Shown in pieces: positions 1 through 9,726 of a stretch of DNA of 64,000 nt. Below the pieces are notes generated by a model, which saw nothing but the letters and a program-made list of their open reading frames with translations, searched no databases and was not told the origin of the DNA. Source of the stretch: Pseudomonas caspiana (GTDB lineage Bacteria > Pseudomonadota > Gammaproteobacteria > Pseudomonadales > Pseudomonadaceae); contig NZ_LOHF01000001.1 in assembly GCF_002158995.1 (NCBI RefSeq), positions 91,367 through 155,366 on the forward strand. The letters run 5' to 3'. The position numbers were made by a program, and so were the translations under genes. How positions within the stretch are numbered: the first letter of the stretch is position 1; each line of letters begins with the position of its first letter.

Positions 1-28
1 TGTCTCGCGGTGCTCGTGAGCTCCTACA
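1..28. repeat. Truncated arm of a GTAGGAGC-type palindromic repeat
   Basis: The first 28 bases read as the reverse complement of the arm seen at 19660-19690 (GTAGGAGC..CACGAGCACCGCGAG). The window therefore opens inside one copy of the second intergenic palindrome family found here; the other arm lies outside. Confidence 0.6.
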
Positions 29-50
29 GTAGATATCGAAGGATGTGCAC

Positions 51-815
51 ATGACCGAAGACACCATCAAACGCCGTGCCCGTGGGCTTGATCGAGCGTT
101 CGATATCCTTGATTTCCTCAAGGAGCAGGGCACGCCCATGCGGCCCAATGAGATTGCCAGTGGCATCGGCAGTCCCAAATCGACGGTTTATGAACTGGTT
201 GGCTCGCTGCTGGAACGGCGCATTCTTGAGCCTGTAGGCAAAGACGGCCACGTTTACCTTGGCCGTCAGCTGTATTTTCTGGGGCAGGCACACTTGCGCC
301 ATTTCGACTTCACCCGTGAGGCAGAGGTCTGCCTGCGCGAGATCGTCAGCCAGACTCGCGAAACCGCGCAGATGTGTTTGCTCAATGGCCGCAAGTACAC
401 CGTCGCGCTGATGAAAGAGGGCGAACGGCACTTTCGGATTTCCTCCAATATCGGTGAGAACGCGCCGATTCCGTGGACCGCCTCCGGGCGCCTGCTGCTT
501 TGCCATCTAAGCGATCAGGAAATCGTCGACCTGATCGATGCCGAGGATTTTGTTCTGCCAGATGGTCAGCGCCTGCCGCTTGAAACCTTTTTGGCCGAGA
601 TCCGCAAGGCGGGTGAGGAAGGCTTCTTTTCCTTCGATAGCGTTGCAGACACTTTCACCCATTGCTTCGCGGCGCCCGTCAAAGACGAACATGGCGTGTG
701 CATTGCAACGCTGTGCATCGTTGCGCCACGGGCTGACGCCCAAACCCACTACGCCGACTACCGCAGGGTGCTGATTGACAGTGCCAGCGGGCTGGCGCGT
801 CGCATCAACGAATAA
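51..815 (+). CDS. IclR-family transcriptional regulator
   Basis: 254-aa protein with an N-terminal winged helix (about residues 10-75; RAFDILDFLKEQG, then SPKSTVYELVGSLLERRIL) and a C-terminal IclR effector-binding domain (about 80-250, with the usual ENAPIPWTASGRLLL stretch). IclR proteins are dimeric local regulators that bind small carboxylic metabolites. I chose ATG 51 because AGGA at 39-42 lies about 8 bases upstream; GTG 45 is too close. The gene sits 16 bases ahead of the deaminase and kinase genes, so it probably controls them. The ligand is unknown; a D-amino acid or a keto-deoxy sugar acid would fit the neighbours. Confidence 0.88.
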   Translation: MTEDTIKRRARGLDRAFDILDFLKEQGTPMRPNEIASGIGSPKSTVYELVGSLLERRILEPVGKDGHVYLGRQLYFLGQAHLRHFDFTREAEVCLREIVSQTRETAQMCLLNGRKYTVALMKEGERHFRISSNIGENAPIPWTASGRLLLCHLSDQEIVDLIDAEDFVLPDGQRLPLETFLAEIRKAGEEGFFSFDSVADTFTHCFAAPVKDEHGVCIATLCIVAPRADAQTHYADYRRVLIDSASGLARRINE

Positions 816-831
816 TATCCAGGAGACCATC

Positions 832-2037
832 ATGACTATTGCAGTTGTAGAAAAGGGCGCCGCCGCTCCAGGCGATCATCTCGTGCGTGACGTAAGCCTG
901 CCGGCGCTGGTGATCCATCGTCAGGCGCTGGACCATAACATCCGTTGGATGCAGGCGTTCGTCACTAACAGCGGTGCAGAGTTGGCGCCTCACGGCAAAA
1001 CCAGCATGGTTCCGGCGCTGTTCCGTCGGCAGCTGGAAGAAGGTGCCTGGGGCTTGACCCTGGCAACTGCGGTGCAGACTCGCGCTGCCTACGCCCACGG
1101 GGTGCGTCGGGTGTTGATGGCCAACCAGTTGGTCGGCACTGCGAACATGGCGTTGATCGCCGAGATGCTTGCTGACTCGATGTTCGATTTCCATTGCATG
1201 GTCGACCATCCGGATAACGTGGCGGCGTTGGGCGAGTTCTTCGCGGCCCGTGGCCTGCGTTTGAACGTGATGATCGAATACGGGGTGGTCGGCGGTCGCT
1301 GCGGTTGCCGGACCGAGCAGCAAGTGCTGGAACTGGCCGAGGCGATCGCGGCCCAGCCAGCTCTGGCGCTGACCGGTATCGAAGGTTACGAAGGGGTGAT
1401 TCACGGTGATCAGGCGGAAAGCGGTATTCGCGCTTTCGCTGCCTCGCTGGTGCGTCTGGCGGTGGACCTGCAGGATCGCGGTGCGTTTGCGCTGGAACGG
1501 CCCATCGTCACTGCCTCAGGTTCGGCCTGGTATGACCTGATCGCCGAAGCGTTTGACGAGCGCCAGGTGCGCGAGCGATTCCTCGGTGTGTTGCGCCCTG
1601 GCAGCTATGTCGTGCATGACCACGGTATCTATAAAGATGCGCAATGCTGCGTGCTGGATCGCCGCAGTGATCTGCACGAAGGCCTGCGTCCGGCAATGGA
1701 AGTCTGGGCTCATGTGCAATCAATGCCTGAACCCGGCTTCGCCGTGATTGCCATGGGCAAGCGCGATGTTGCCTATGACGCAGGCTTGCCAAATCCATTG
1801 CTGAGCTACAAGCCCGGTGTTGTGCCGACGCAAGGCGTGGATGTCAGCGCCTGCAAGGTGACGGCCGTGATGGATCAGCACGCGTTCATGACTGTAGCTC
1901 CCGGTTGTGAGCTGAAAGTCGGCGACATCATTGCGTTCGGTGCTTCCCACCCGTGCCTGACGTTCGACAAGTGGCGCAGTGGCTGCCTGGTGGATGAAAA
2001 CCTGCAAGTCATTGAAAGTTTCGACACGTATTTCTAG
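832..2037 (+). CDS. PLP-dependent (D-)amino acid deaminase, D-serine dehydratase/threonine aldolase-like fold type III
   Basis: 401 aa. The N-terminal alanine-racemase-like barrel carries the probable PLP lysine in HGKTSMVP (about residue 45), and the C-terminal domain ends in a D-serine-dehydratase-like metal-binding region (GASHPCLTFDKW). Such enzymes deaminate or cleave D-beta-hydroxy amino acids to keto acids. The start is ATG 832, preceded by AGGAG at 821-825; a longer reading frame from 775 overlaps the regulator and is not needed. It lies between the IclR gene and kdgK, the usual Pseudomonas arrangement of an amino acid deaminase with a KDG kinase. Exact substrate is not readable from sequence. 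Confidence 0.82.
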   Translation: MTIAVVEKGAAAPGDHLVRDVSLPALVIHRQALDHNIRWMQAFVTNSGAELAPHGKTSMVPALFRRQLEEGAWGLTLATAVQTRAAYAHGVRRVLMANQLVGTANMALIAEMLADSMFDFHCMVDHPDNVAALGEFFAARGLRLNVMIEYGVVGGRCGCRTEQQVLELAEAIAAQPALALTGIEGYEGVIHGDQAESGIRAFAASLVRLAVDLQDRGAFALERPIVTASGSAWYDLIAEAFDERQVRERFLGVLRPGSYVVHDHGIYKDAQCCVLDRRSDLHEGLRPAMEVWAHVQSMPEPGFAVIAMGKRDVAYDAGLPNPLLSYKPGVVPTQGVDVSACKVTAVMDQHAFMTVAPGCELKVGDIIAFGASHPCLTFDKWRSGCLVDENLQVIESFDTYF

Positions 2038-2055
2038 TCTCGGGAGTCGCGCTCA

Positions 2056-3000
2056 ATGAGTGAGCTGATCAGCCATAGTCGCCCACGAATCGCCCTGATC
2101 GGCGAATGCATGATTGAACTGCAGCAACATGCCAGCGGCACTCTGCAACAGAGTTTCGGTGGTGACACGCTCAATACAGCGGTCTACATGGCCCGCCAGT
2201 TGGGCAGCAGCGCTCAGGTGGATTATGTCACTGCGCTGGGTGATGACAGCTTCAGCGATGCCATGTGCCAAGGATGGGCGCAGGAGGGGATTGGCCTGAG
2301 CAAGGTGCAGCGGCTGTCGGGGCGTTTGCCGGGGCTGTATTGCATTCAGACTGATACCAGTGGCGAGCGTCGCTTCCTGTACTGGCGCAACGAAGCTGCT
2401 GTGCGCGACTGCTTCAATACTCCGGACGCTGACCTGATTCTGGGCTCATTGCCGGATTACGACCTTCTTTATCTGAGCGGGATCACCCTGGCGGTGTTGG
2501 GCGAACAGGGGCGGCGGCGTTTGTTTTCCGCTCTGGCTCAGGCTCGTGCGGCAGGCGTGCGGGTCGCGTTTGACAACAACTATCGGCCGCGTCTGTGGGC
2601 GTCAGTTGAACAGGCGCGTGAAGCGTATCGTGCGTGTCTGGCTCATGTTGATGTGGCGTTGCTTACCGAGGACGACGAGCAGGCATTGTTCGGTTACGCC
2701 GAGAGCGAGCAACTGCTGAGCGCCTACCGCGAGCTGGGCATCAGCGAAGTCGTGGTCAAGCGTGGCTCGCAGAGTTGTCTGGTGGAGTCGGGTGGTGAAC
2801 GCTTCGAGATTCCTGCTCATCAAGTGGAGCGGGTCATCGACAGCACGGCGGCGGGGGATTCGTTCAGCGCGGCTTATCTATCAATGCGTTTGCGCGGCGG
2901 CAGCCCGGTGCAGGCCGCCGAAGCCGGGCATCGTCTTGCGAGCGTGGTGATTCAGCATCCAGGGGCGTTGATTCCCAGAAGTGTGATGCCGGGGCTGTAG
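2056..3000 (+). CDS. kdgK: 2-dehydro-3-deoxygluconokinase (PfkB family)
   Basis: 314 aa, closely resembling E. coli KdgK along its length: GECMIELQ near the start, FGGDTLNTAVYMARQ, GLYCIQTDTSGERRFLYWR, FDNNYRPRLW, and the PfkB signature DSTAAGDSFSAAYL near residue 260 with the catalytic Asp. It phosphorylates 2-keto-3-deoxygluconate to KDPG, feeding the Entner-Doudoroff aldolase step in the cytoplasm. GGGAG at 2041-2045 precedes ATG 2056. It follows the deaminase by 18 bases and is probably cotranscribed. Confidence 0.88.
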   Translation: MSELISHSRPRIALIGECMIELQQHASGTLQQSFGGDTLNTAVYMARQLGSSAQVDYVTALGDDSFSDAMCQGWAQEGIGLSKVQRLSGRLPGLYCIQTDTSGERRFLYWRNEAAVRDCFNTPDADLILGSLPDYDLLYLSGITLAVLGEQGRRRLFSALAQARAAGVRVAFDNNYRPRLWASVEQAREAYRACLAHVDVALLTEDDEQALFGYAESEQLLSAYRELGISEVVVKRGSQSCLVESGGERFEIPAHQVERVIDSTAAGDSFSAAYLSMRLRGGSPVQAAEAGHRLASVVIQHPGALIPRSVMPGL

Positions 3001-3030
3001 GTGATGCGGCTGCGGCGTCTTGCGCAATCC

Positions 3031-3117
3031 GTGGGAGCCGAGCTTGCTCGCGATAAGGCTGGACGCGAATCTGCCTGAGAAATGCGGCGCCCTATCGCGA
3101 GCAAGCTCGGCTCCCAC
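3031..3117. repeat. REP-type inverted repeat (GTGGGAGC family)
   Basis: A 25-base arm at 3031-3055 (starting GTGGGAGCCGAGCTTGCTCG) is perfectly inverted at 3093-3117, with a 37-base spacer. This is the common Pseudomonas REP sequence. It lies between convergent kdgK and the parvulin gene, so it could also act as a transcription-end hairpin. Confidence 0.85.
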
Positions 3118-3162
3118 AGGAAAACATTTCAGTTCTGATGCTTATGGGTGTTTGAATAGGGC

Positions 3163-3438
3163 TTAATCCCGATAAAACACTTGAACCAGGTGATAACCAA
3201 ACTTGCTCTTGATCGGCCCGTGCACTGTGCGCAGCGGCTTTTTGAAGATCACCTGGTCAATCGCGCCGACCATTTGCCCGGGGCGGACTTCACCCAGATC
3301 GCCGCCGCGTTTGCCGGACGGGCAGGTCGAATGTTTCTTTGCGAGCACGTCGAACGCTTCGCCCTTGGCAATGCGCTGTTTGAGTTGCTCGGCCTCTTCG
3401 GCGGTTTTCACCAGAATGTGGCGGGCTTGGGCTTTCAT
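3163..3438 (-). CDS. Parvulin-type peptidyl-prolyl cis-trans isomerase
   Basis: 91 aa consisting of one rotamase domain with ARHILVK, the CPSGKRGGDLGEV core and the final FGYHLVQVFYRD. It is a cytoplasmic single-domain parvulin like E. coli PpiC, with no signal peptide. The start is MKAQARH at 3438; 13 extra residues upstream in frame have no family match. A second parvulin lies at 19824-20105 (same size, clearly related), so this strain has at least two. Substrate proteins are not predictable. Confidence 0.88.
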   Translation of the reverse strand: MKAQARHILVKTAEEAEQLKQRIAKGEAFDVLAKKHSTCPSGKRGGDLGEVRPGQMVGAIDQVIFKKPLRTVHGPIKSKFGYHLVQVFYRD

Positions 3439-3628
3439 GGGGCAGAGGCCTGAGGAAAAAACGGCGGCCATTATCACACAGCAATGAGCAGCTTGCGCGT
3501 CGTTGGCCAGGCATTAGGAAGAGCCGCACCGGTACATACCGCCAAAATTAGAGTCGGGGCTGCCATCTCTGCCGCTCTGTCCGGTATCCTTGCGGCGGAT
3601 TTCTTACTTGCATGGAGTTGCGCGCACG

Positions 3629-5332
3629 ATGATCGTTGGAATCGACCTTGGCACCACCAACAGCTTGGTAGCAGTCTGGCATGAAGGTACGCCGCAATTG
3701 GTTCCCAATGCTCTCGAGCAACTCCTGACGCCCAGTGTCGTTGGCCTTGATGACGAGGGACGGGTACTGGTCGGACAGGCTGCCCGGGAGCGCTTGCAAA
3801 CCCATCCCAAACTAACTGTTTCGTTGTTCAAGCGGCACATGGGAAGCGCCCATGAGGTGCGTCTGGGCAGCAAGCTTTTTCGTCCTGAAGAGTTGTCGTC
3901 GCTGGTCTTGCGCAGCCTCAAGGAAGATGTCGAGCGTCAGTTTGGCGTGACCGTCACAGAAGCGGTTATCAGTGTCCCGGCCTATTTCAATGACGCGCAG
4001 CGCAAAGCCACGAAAATTGCCGGAGAGCTGGCCGGTCTTAAAGTCGAGCGGTTGATCAACGAGCCCACTGCTGCGGCGCTTGCCTATGGCCTGCACCAAC
4101 GTGAGAGCTCAAGTTCGTTTCTGGTATTCGACCTGGGCGGCGGTACGTTCGACGTGTCGATTCTTGAGCTGTTTGACGGTGTCATGGAAGTCCGTGCAAG
4201 CGCTGGCGACAATTTCCTCGGTGGTGAGGACTTCGATACGTTGCTGGTTCAGTCCTTTCTCTCCAGTCAGGCCAATCCACAGGTTCTGGCGGAGTTGAGT
4301 TCACCGGACCTTGCGCACCGTTTACGTCGTGAAGCCGAGCGCGTAAGACGTGTTCTGGGGAATCAGGACAGCGCAACGTTCACCATGCGTCATGGTGATT
4401 CTGAGGTCTCGCAGGTCTATACGCAGACTCAATTGGCGGACCTGTTTGCGCCGCTGCTCACGCGTTTGCGTACGCCGATAGAAACCGCATTGCGTGACGC
4501 ACGCATTCGCCCATCGGAACTCGATGAAGTGCTGCTGGTGGGTGGCACGACCCGCATGCCGATGATTCGTCGAATGGTCGCTGGTTTGTTCGGTCGCTTC
4601 CCCTCCATACAACTGGACCCTGATCAATCGATTGCACTCGGCGCTGCTGTTCAGGCTGCATTGAAATCAAGGGACGCAGCCCTTGAGGAAGTGGTATTGA
4701 CGGACGTTTGTCCTTATACCCTTGGCATCGAAACGTCCATGAGTGTTGGAGGCGGCATCCAGAGCGGGCATTTTCTGCCGATCATCGAGCGCAATAACGT
4801 AGTACCGGTCAGTAAGGTCAAGACGGTATCCACTCTGCATGATCAACAGACACAGGTGCTGGTCAAGATCTATCAGGGCGAGAGTCGCTGGGTCAGGGAG
4901 AATGTATTTCTGGGCGAAATGGACATCGCTGTTCCGCCAGCCCCCCCAGGGCAAATCGAGCTGGACGTACGTTTCACCTACGACAACAACGGCTTGCTGG
5001 AAGCCGAAGTGCAGATTCCTATGACCGGAGAAAAGCGCCATCTGGTCATCGAAAACAACCCTGGTGTGCTCGAGCCGCAGGAAATCAAGGCGCGGCTGGC
5101 CGCTTTGGCTGACCTGAAAATACACCCCCGCGAGCAGCAGGTGAACAGCTTGCTGATCGCTCGTCTGGAGCGTTTGTACCAGGAAAGTCTGGGCGAGTTG
5201 CGAATCAAACTGGACCAGATGGCCAGCCATTTTCAGTATGTACTGGAGGGGCAGGACGAGCGTCAGATTCGCGAAACCCGCGTGGAAATGACTCAGCATC
5301 TTGACGGTATTGAGCAGGGCCTCTGGCAATGA
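3629..5332 (+). CDS. hscC: Hsp70-family chaperone HscC
   Basis: 567 aa, shorter than DnaK (about 640). The ATPase domain is complete ([15 protein letters not shown] at residues 2-16, [49 protein letters not shown]), followed by a substrate-binding domain and a reduced helical lid. This matches the HscC branch, a specialised Hsp70 with dedicated J-proteins. ATG 3629 was chosen because the protein then begins MIVGIDLG; an upstream in-frame ATG at 3590 adds 13 unrelated residues. The next gene, a J-domain protein, overlaps its stop by 4 bases, so the pair is translationally coupled. Confidence 0.88.
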   Translation: MIVGIDLGTTNSLVAVWHEGTPQLVPNALEQLLTPSVVGLDDEGRVLVGQAARERLQTHPKLTVSLFKRHMGSAHEVRLGSKLFRPEELSSLVLRSLKEDVERQFGVTVTEAVISVPAYFNDAQRKATKIAGELAGLKVERLINEPTAAALAYGLHQRESSSSFLVFDLGGGTFDVSILELFDGVMEVRASAGDNFLGGEDFDTLLVQSFLSSQANPQVLAELSSPDLAHRLRREAERVRRVLGNQDSATFTMRHGDSEVSQVYTQTQLADLFAPLLTRLRTPIETALRDARIRPSELDEVLLVGGTTRMPMIRRMVAGLFGRFPSIQLDPDQSIALGAAVQAALKSRDAALEEVVLTDVCPYTLGIETSMSVGGGIQSGHFLPIIERNNVVPVSKVKTVSTLHDQQTQVLVKIYQGESRWVRENVFLGEMDIAVPPAPPGQIELDVRFTYDNNGLLEAEVQIPMTGEKRHLVIENNPGVLEPQEIKARLAALADLKIHPREQQVNSLLIARLERLYQESLGELRIKLDQMASHFQYVLEGQDERQIRETRVEMTQHLDGIEQGLWQ

Positions 5333-6993
5333 GTTGTTGGGACATTCTGGGGCTGTCAGCCGATTCCGATTCCCGCACTATCAAGCGCCAGTACGCGGTA
5401 TTGCTCAAGCAGCACCGGCCCGATGAAGACCCGGTGGGCTTCCAGCGCTTGCGCGAGGCTTACGAGCAGGCAATCAACTGGAGTCGTGACGAAGCCCCCG
5501 TTGCGTTCAACGAACCAGCGCAGTTGCCTGAAGAGCCCGCGGTTGCGCCGACAGGACCAAGCGTCGCTGAGAAACTGGCGATGCAGCTGCTCGATGGCGC
5601 AGAGCCCATCGGGCTGGCCAGTCGTTTTGAGACCGCCAGAAACAGCTATTGCGCAGTCGAGTTCGAGCAGCAGTTGCTGCATCTGTCCCTGTCGGACTCC
5701 CCGCGGGCCATGGCTTTGGCTGAGTGGGGTGTGCAGAATTTTCACTGGTTAAGCCCATGGCTTCGGGATGAAGGCGTGGCCCTACCTCAGCCGCAACTCC
5801 AGCAATTGTTGTCGCGGATGTACCAGCATCATGAGGAAAAACTACGACGACTGCTCGAGTCGCGTGATGTAGGTGCCTTCAGCCAGGCATTTATCAAGCT
5901 TGGCAAAAGTGAATGGCTTGGACCGATCGAGCGCCATGGCTGGCTCAACGCAATCGTCGCGCAGTTGCTGGCCGAGAGTGAGTTCTGGTCCCAGGAGTTG
6001 TTCGAGACTGTCTGTGTCCAGCAAGGCTGGAAGGTGCCCGGCGCTTATGGCCGCTGCCCTGAACCGGAATGGTCCCGCTTGCAGGCTCGCAGCCACGGTC
6101 ATACTTTCGCCGTTGAGCAACGCCGCCTTGCAGGTCTCGATCAACCGACACCGCAATGCCGCGCTGCGCAGATGATGTTTGGCAACCTGACGCTGGAACA
6201 GCGCCAGGTCATGGCCCACCGCTTCAGTGAAGATGACTGGAACGCCTGCCGGCTGTTAACTGAAAAAATCCTCAATCTGCATCCGCAGCTGCGTTCTGAG
6301 ATGCCTGACGGTGAGCCTTATTTCTGGCGCAATTGGGAGGGCGTCAGTAAGCCCTTGCCCATGTATTTACCGTTGCTGGGAATGGGGGCAGGGTGGGTCA
6401 TCCATGATCAGCAGGTGCGGACGATTGCCCTCTCTCAAAGCGTGGGATCTGCATTCTTCTGGATGTTGGTGATGGCAATCCCGACGCTGCTCATGCTGTG
6501 GCTGTGTCGTATCGTTGCTGACCGCAGCCTGGAGCAGGACGATTGGCTGACTCGTAATATTTCTCCTCGCTTGAGTTTGCGTCGGCCCCCACCATCGCTC
6601 ATTCGGGTGTTGCTGCCTTGCTGGGCGACGGGGCTGGTGGTCTGGGCTGCCTTCGGTGTGTATGCCTTTGCTGGATACGCGGCAGGATTAGTGGCCCTCG
6701 AGCTTTTGCCACGTCTGCCAGGCAAAGGGTTGATCAAGTCGTGGGTTGGCGCGATGCGCCGTCCGGTCGATGTTTCATCGCTGTTGATGAAAGTCATCAT
6801 CGCCTCTGCGTTGCTGATAACACTGGGTGCCTTGACCTATATCGATAATCAGCGAGTCGGCCGGGATCAGGGCTTGCAACCCTTTGTCATGCGAGCGTGT
6901 ACAGGTTTGAAAGATACCGCGCCCGGGTGCCGGTTCCCGGCGACCGAAGCTCAGTGGTACGGCAAAAAAAACAACGGACAAGAAGCGCTATGA
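5329..6993 (+). CDS. Membrane-anchored J-domain protein (HscC partner, DjlB/DjlC-like)
   Basis: 554 aa. The N-terminal J-like domain (CWDILGLSADSDSRTIKRQY...FQRLREAYEQAI, residues 3-47) carries HRPDEDP where canonical J-proteins have HPD, as in the E. coli HscC partners' atypical J-domains. A long alpha-helical middle follows, then about four hydrophobic segments between roughly residues 345 and 510. It probably recruits HscC to the inner membrane. It overlaps hscC by ATGA and the next gene by ATGA, giving a three-gene coupled operon. Client proteins are unknown. Confidence 0.8.
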   Translation: MSCWDILGLSADSDSRTIKRQYAVLLKQHRPDEDPVGFQRLREAYEQAINWSRDEAPVAFNEPAQLPEEPAVAPTGPSVAEKLAMQLLDGAEPIGLASRFETARNSYCAVEFEQQLLHLSLSDSPRAMALAEWGVQNFHWLSPWLRDEGVALPQPQLQQLLSRMYQHHEEKLRRLLESRDVGAFSQAFIKLGKSEWLGPIERHGWLNAIVAQLLAESEFWSQELFETVCVQQGWKVPGAYGRCPEPEWSRLQARSHGHTFAVEQRRLAGLDQPTPQCRAAQMMFGNLTLEQRQVMAHRFSEDDWNACRLLTEKILNLHPQLRSEMPDGEPYFWRNWEGVSKPLPMYLPLLGMGAGWVIHDQQVRTIALSQSVGSAFFWMLVMAIPTLLMLWLCRIVADRSLEQDDWLTRNISPRLSLRRPPPSLIRVLLPCWATGLVVWAAFGVYAFAGYAAGLVALELLPRLPGKGLIKSWVGAMRRPVDVSSLLMKVIIASALLITLGALTYIDNQRVGRDQGLQPFVMRACTGLKDTAPGCRFPATEAQWYGKKNNGQEAL

Positions 6994-7997
6994 ACCGCAA
7001 TACGCTGATTGGTATCTGTGTCGCCGGCGTCATTGTGTTCAGCGCCCTGAAACCTCGCGACGTCACCTTGCGCTCCATGGTCAATGGCTGGCTGGGGCTC
7101 GCCGGTTCGGTTGAGCAAAGTCAGGCCAGTGCGTTGCGGCCGTTGATCTCTTGCCTCAACTTCGTTGATGTCAGCTGGCGCCGTGCTTACGAAGACTATC
7201 GAGCACGGGACCCCGAGGTTGAAAGTCCCGGCAAGGCACTCGCTGATCGCTATCCTGAGCTTTTTCAGGCTGCGCAGAGGACTCAGCCCGGTTCCTCGGC
7301 AAGGGGGGCGGGACGCCCCGATCAGTGTGTGTTGGCGGCGGATCAAAAGCGTCGACTGGTAGAGAAATTTCCCGATCTGGGAGCGGTTTATGCGCGCTAC
7401 GTAACCGCTTTGCTCAGGGTCGACGAATTCACTCGGCGATTTGATTTTTATCCGGTATTGGGCGCTCGTCCGGACAGCGCCGCCGACAAGGCCGCACGTG
7501 ACGTCGAGTTTGTGCCAATGGCCGAGGCGTTTTTGCGGGTATCCAGCGAGCTACGCACGCAAGTCGATGCTGCGGATCGCCGGATTCGTGAAGCTCAGTT
7601 GAACCTGCTCAGGCAGCGTGACCATTCGCAAATGGCGTTTTTACCGGGCCTTATTCAGCAGACCCGCGAAGAAATGCATGCGCTGACCGTTGCTGCTGCC
7701 GCGCAAACCCTGACCCAGGCGCAACTCGCCGCAGCCATCGAGCGGCTGAAAACCAGCTGGGTCTGGGATACGACTGACCCACGCCCCGGCATAGGTGATG
7801 CTGACGATGAAGCGCGACGCAATTGGTTCAGGGTTCAGACGCCCGCCACCGAATACTTGCAAGCCTTGCACGAACTGAACGATCACTGGCTCAACCACGC
7901 TGACCCTCAACGCTTGAGTGATGACTTTGCGCTGGCCGGCAAGCACTTTGACCGGTTGATAGACGCGTACAATACTGCGGTGCTTTTGCAGTTCTAG
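6990..7997 (+). CDS. DUF3829-like exported/anchored protein in the hscC operon
   Basis: 335 aa. An N-terminal hydrophobic stretch (LIGICVAGVIVFSAL, residues 4-18) suggests a signal or anchor. The rest is helical, with a conserved-looking CVLAADQKRRLVEKFPDL segment. It resembles the DUF3829 (YiiG-like) family, which has no known biochemical role; I hold this assignment loosely. ATG 6990 overlaps the stop of the J-protein by four bases, so it belongs to the same operon and may be a client or co-factor of the membrane-bound HscC system. Confidence 0.6.
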   Translation: MNRNTLIGICVAGVIVFSALKPRDVTLRSMVNGWLGLAGSVEQSQASALRPLISCLNFVDVSWRRAYEDYRARDPEVESPGKALADRYPELFQAAQRTQPGSSARGAGRPDQCVLAADQKRRLVEKFPDLGAVYARYVTALLRVDEFTRRFDFYPVLGARPDSAADKAARDVEFVPMAEAFLRVSSELRTQVDAADRRIREAQLNLLRQRDHSQMAFLPGLIQQTREEMHALTVAAAAQTLTQAQLAAAIERLKTSWVWDTTDPRPGIGDADDEARRNWFRVQTPATEYLQALHELNDHWLNHADPQRLSDDFALAGKHFDRLIDAYNTAVLLQF

Positions 7998-8181
7998 ATC
8001 AGGGCGCGCTTGTCATGGCGTGATGTCGATGGCTCCAGCAACACAACCGGCTTCATCTATCATTGCTTCACGATGTCTTCTGCCGCCAAGCTATGCGCAT
8101 TCTTCCTGAGAACCGTCATCCGGGTTGAACGTCGCATGAGATGCGGCATCTTTCAGTTAAATCATTTGTGCGGTGTTGCTT

Positions 8182-9354
8182 ATGGATTTCCCGGCGTTGT
8201 TGAAGATTCTGGCCAGCCAGGATGGATCGGACCTTTATCTTTCTACGGGAGCGCCGCCCTGCGCCAAGTTCAATGGCGTGCTCAAACCGTTGGGTACAGA
8301 GTCCCTGAAGCCGGGCCAGGTCGCGCTTGTCGCCGACGGGCTGATGGATGCAGAGCAGAAACTGGAATTCCATCGCGAGCTGGAAATGAACCTCGCGGTG
8401 TCCATGGCCGGGATCGGTCGTTTCCGGATCAACATCTTCATGCAGCGCAACGAGGTGTCTATCGTGGCGCGCAACATCAAGCTGGATATCCCGCGCTTCG
8501 AGGACCTGCACCTGCCGCCGGTGCTGCTCGACGTGATCATGGAAAAGCATGGCCTGGTGCTGTTTGTGGGTGCGACCGGTTCAGGTAAGTCCACTTCGCT
8601 GGCGGCGCTGATCGATCACCGTAACCGCAATGCCAGTGGGCACATCATCACCATTGAAGACCCTGTGGAATTCATTCACCGGCACAAGAAGTCGATCATC
8701 AATCAGCGTGAAGTCGGGGTTGATACTCGCAGTTTTCGCGCCGCATTGAAGAACACCTTGCGTCAGGCACCGGATGTCATTCTGATCGGTGAAATCCGTG
8801 ATCGGGAAACCATGGAGCACGCTTTGGCTTTCGCCGACACCGGGCACTTGTGCCTTTCGACCCTGCACGCCAACAACGCCAATCAGGCGCTGGACCGGAT
8901 CATCAACTTTTTCCCGGAGGAGCGGCGTCAGCAGTTGCTACAGGATCTGGGTAATAACCTTAAAGCGTTTGTTTCCCAGCGACTGGTCAAGACCGTTGAC
9001 GGCAAGCGCAGGGCGGCAGTGGAAGTCATGATGGGCACGCCGACCATACGCGACCTGATCCAGCGCAACGAGTTGACTGAACTCAAAGGCATCATGGAAA
9101 AGTCCGGCAACCTGGGCATGCAGACCTTCGACGGCGCGCTGTTCGATCTGGCCGCAGCCGGTGTGATCAGCGAAGAAGAAGCGCTCAAATACGCCGACTC
9201 TCAGAACAACGTGCGCCTGCGCCTCAAACTGCATGGCGAAGGTGTTACCGCGAACCCGACCGCTGCGCCCAGCGCACCGGTTGGCACATCGAGCGTAAAT
9301 GTCTCGGACTGGGGGCTGGTGGATGAGCACGATGAGGGTGGCGGGCAGAGTTGA
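8182..9354 (+). CDS. PilT/PilU-family type IV pilus ATPase, orphan copy
   Basis: 390 aa. Full retraction-ATPase layout: N-terminal PAS-like part, Walker A GATGSGKST near residue 130, Asp box TIEDPVEFIH, Walker B LIGEIRDRETM, and His box CLSTLHANNANQAL. It is closer to PilU (GMQTFD..L near the C-terminus) than to PilT. Such hexameric ATPases power pilus disassembly at the inner membrane. ATG 8182 is preferred over GTG 8173, which only adds three residues. No other pilus gene is nearby, so it is a stand-alone paralog of the usual pilTU pair. Confidence 0.88.
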   Translation: MDFPALLKILASQDGSDLYLSTGAPPCAKFNGVLKPLGTESLKPGQVALVADGLMDAEQKLEFHRELEMNLAVSMAGIGRFRINIFMQRNEVSIVARNIKLDIPRFEDLHLPPVLLDVIMEKHGLVLFVGATGSGKSTSLAALIDHRNRNASGHIITIEDPVEFIHRHKKSIINQREVGVDTRSFRAALKNTLRQAPDVILIGEIRDRETMEHALAFADTGHLCLSTLHANNANQALDRIINFFPEERRQQLLQDLGNNLKAFVSQRLVKTVDGKRRAAVEVMMGTPTIRDLIQRNELTELKGIMEKSGNLGMQTFDGALFDLAAAGVISEEEALKYADSQNNVRLRLKLHGEGVTANPTAAPSAPVGTSSVNVSDWGLVDEHDEGGGQS

Positions 9355-9465
9355 TTTTATACCGGGCAAACCCAGCTCCCGTAGGGCTATCTGCTAGGAG
9401 CGCGATAGCTTCTCTGAAGTAAGCCGTAGCGGGCTAGCGTTGCTTTGACAGGCGAGCGCTTTCTC

Positions 9466-9555
9466 CTGTGGGAGCCGGGCTTGTCCGCGATGCAGAAGCC
9501 GCGATTTTGCAGTGGAGCCAAGTTGATTTTATCGCGGGCAAGCACCGCCCACAGG
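9466..9555. repeat. REP-type imperfect inverted repeat
   Basis: Left arm CCTGTGGGAGCCGGGCTTG (9466-9484) is matched by an inverted, imperfect arm ending CACCGCCCACAGG at 9531-9554. Same family as 3031-3117. Located downstream of the pilus ATPase gene, convergent with bdhA. Confidence 0.75.
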
Positions 9556-9565
9556 AATCACTGAT

Positions 9566-9661
9566 GACGTGGGACCGGCTTCAGCCGGGAAGGGGCCTGC
9601 ACATTCAGTACATCTTCATCGTCAGCAATGCAGCCTTCCCGGCTAAAGCCGGTCCCACGTC
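9566..9661. repeat. Palindromic intergenic repeat (GACGTGGGACCGGCTT type)
   Basis: Left arm GACGTGGGACCGGCTTCAGC at 9566-9585 is inverted at 9634-9661 (CCTTCCCGGCTAAAGCCGGT then CCCACGTC), differing at one or two bases. With 9466-9555 it fills most of the 9355-9726 gap, in which I see no gene. Confidence 0.8.
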
Positions 9662-9726
9662 GACTTGCGGGCAAGCATAGAATCTCCCACAGGACTGCAT
9701 TTCAAATTTCGAGTGGTCTGATTACC

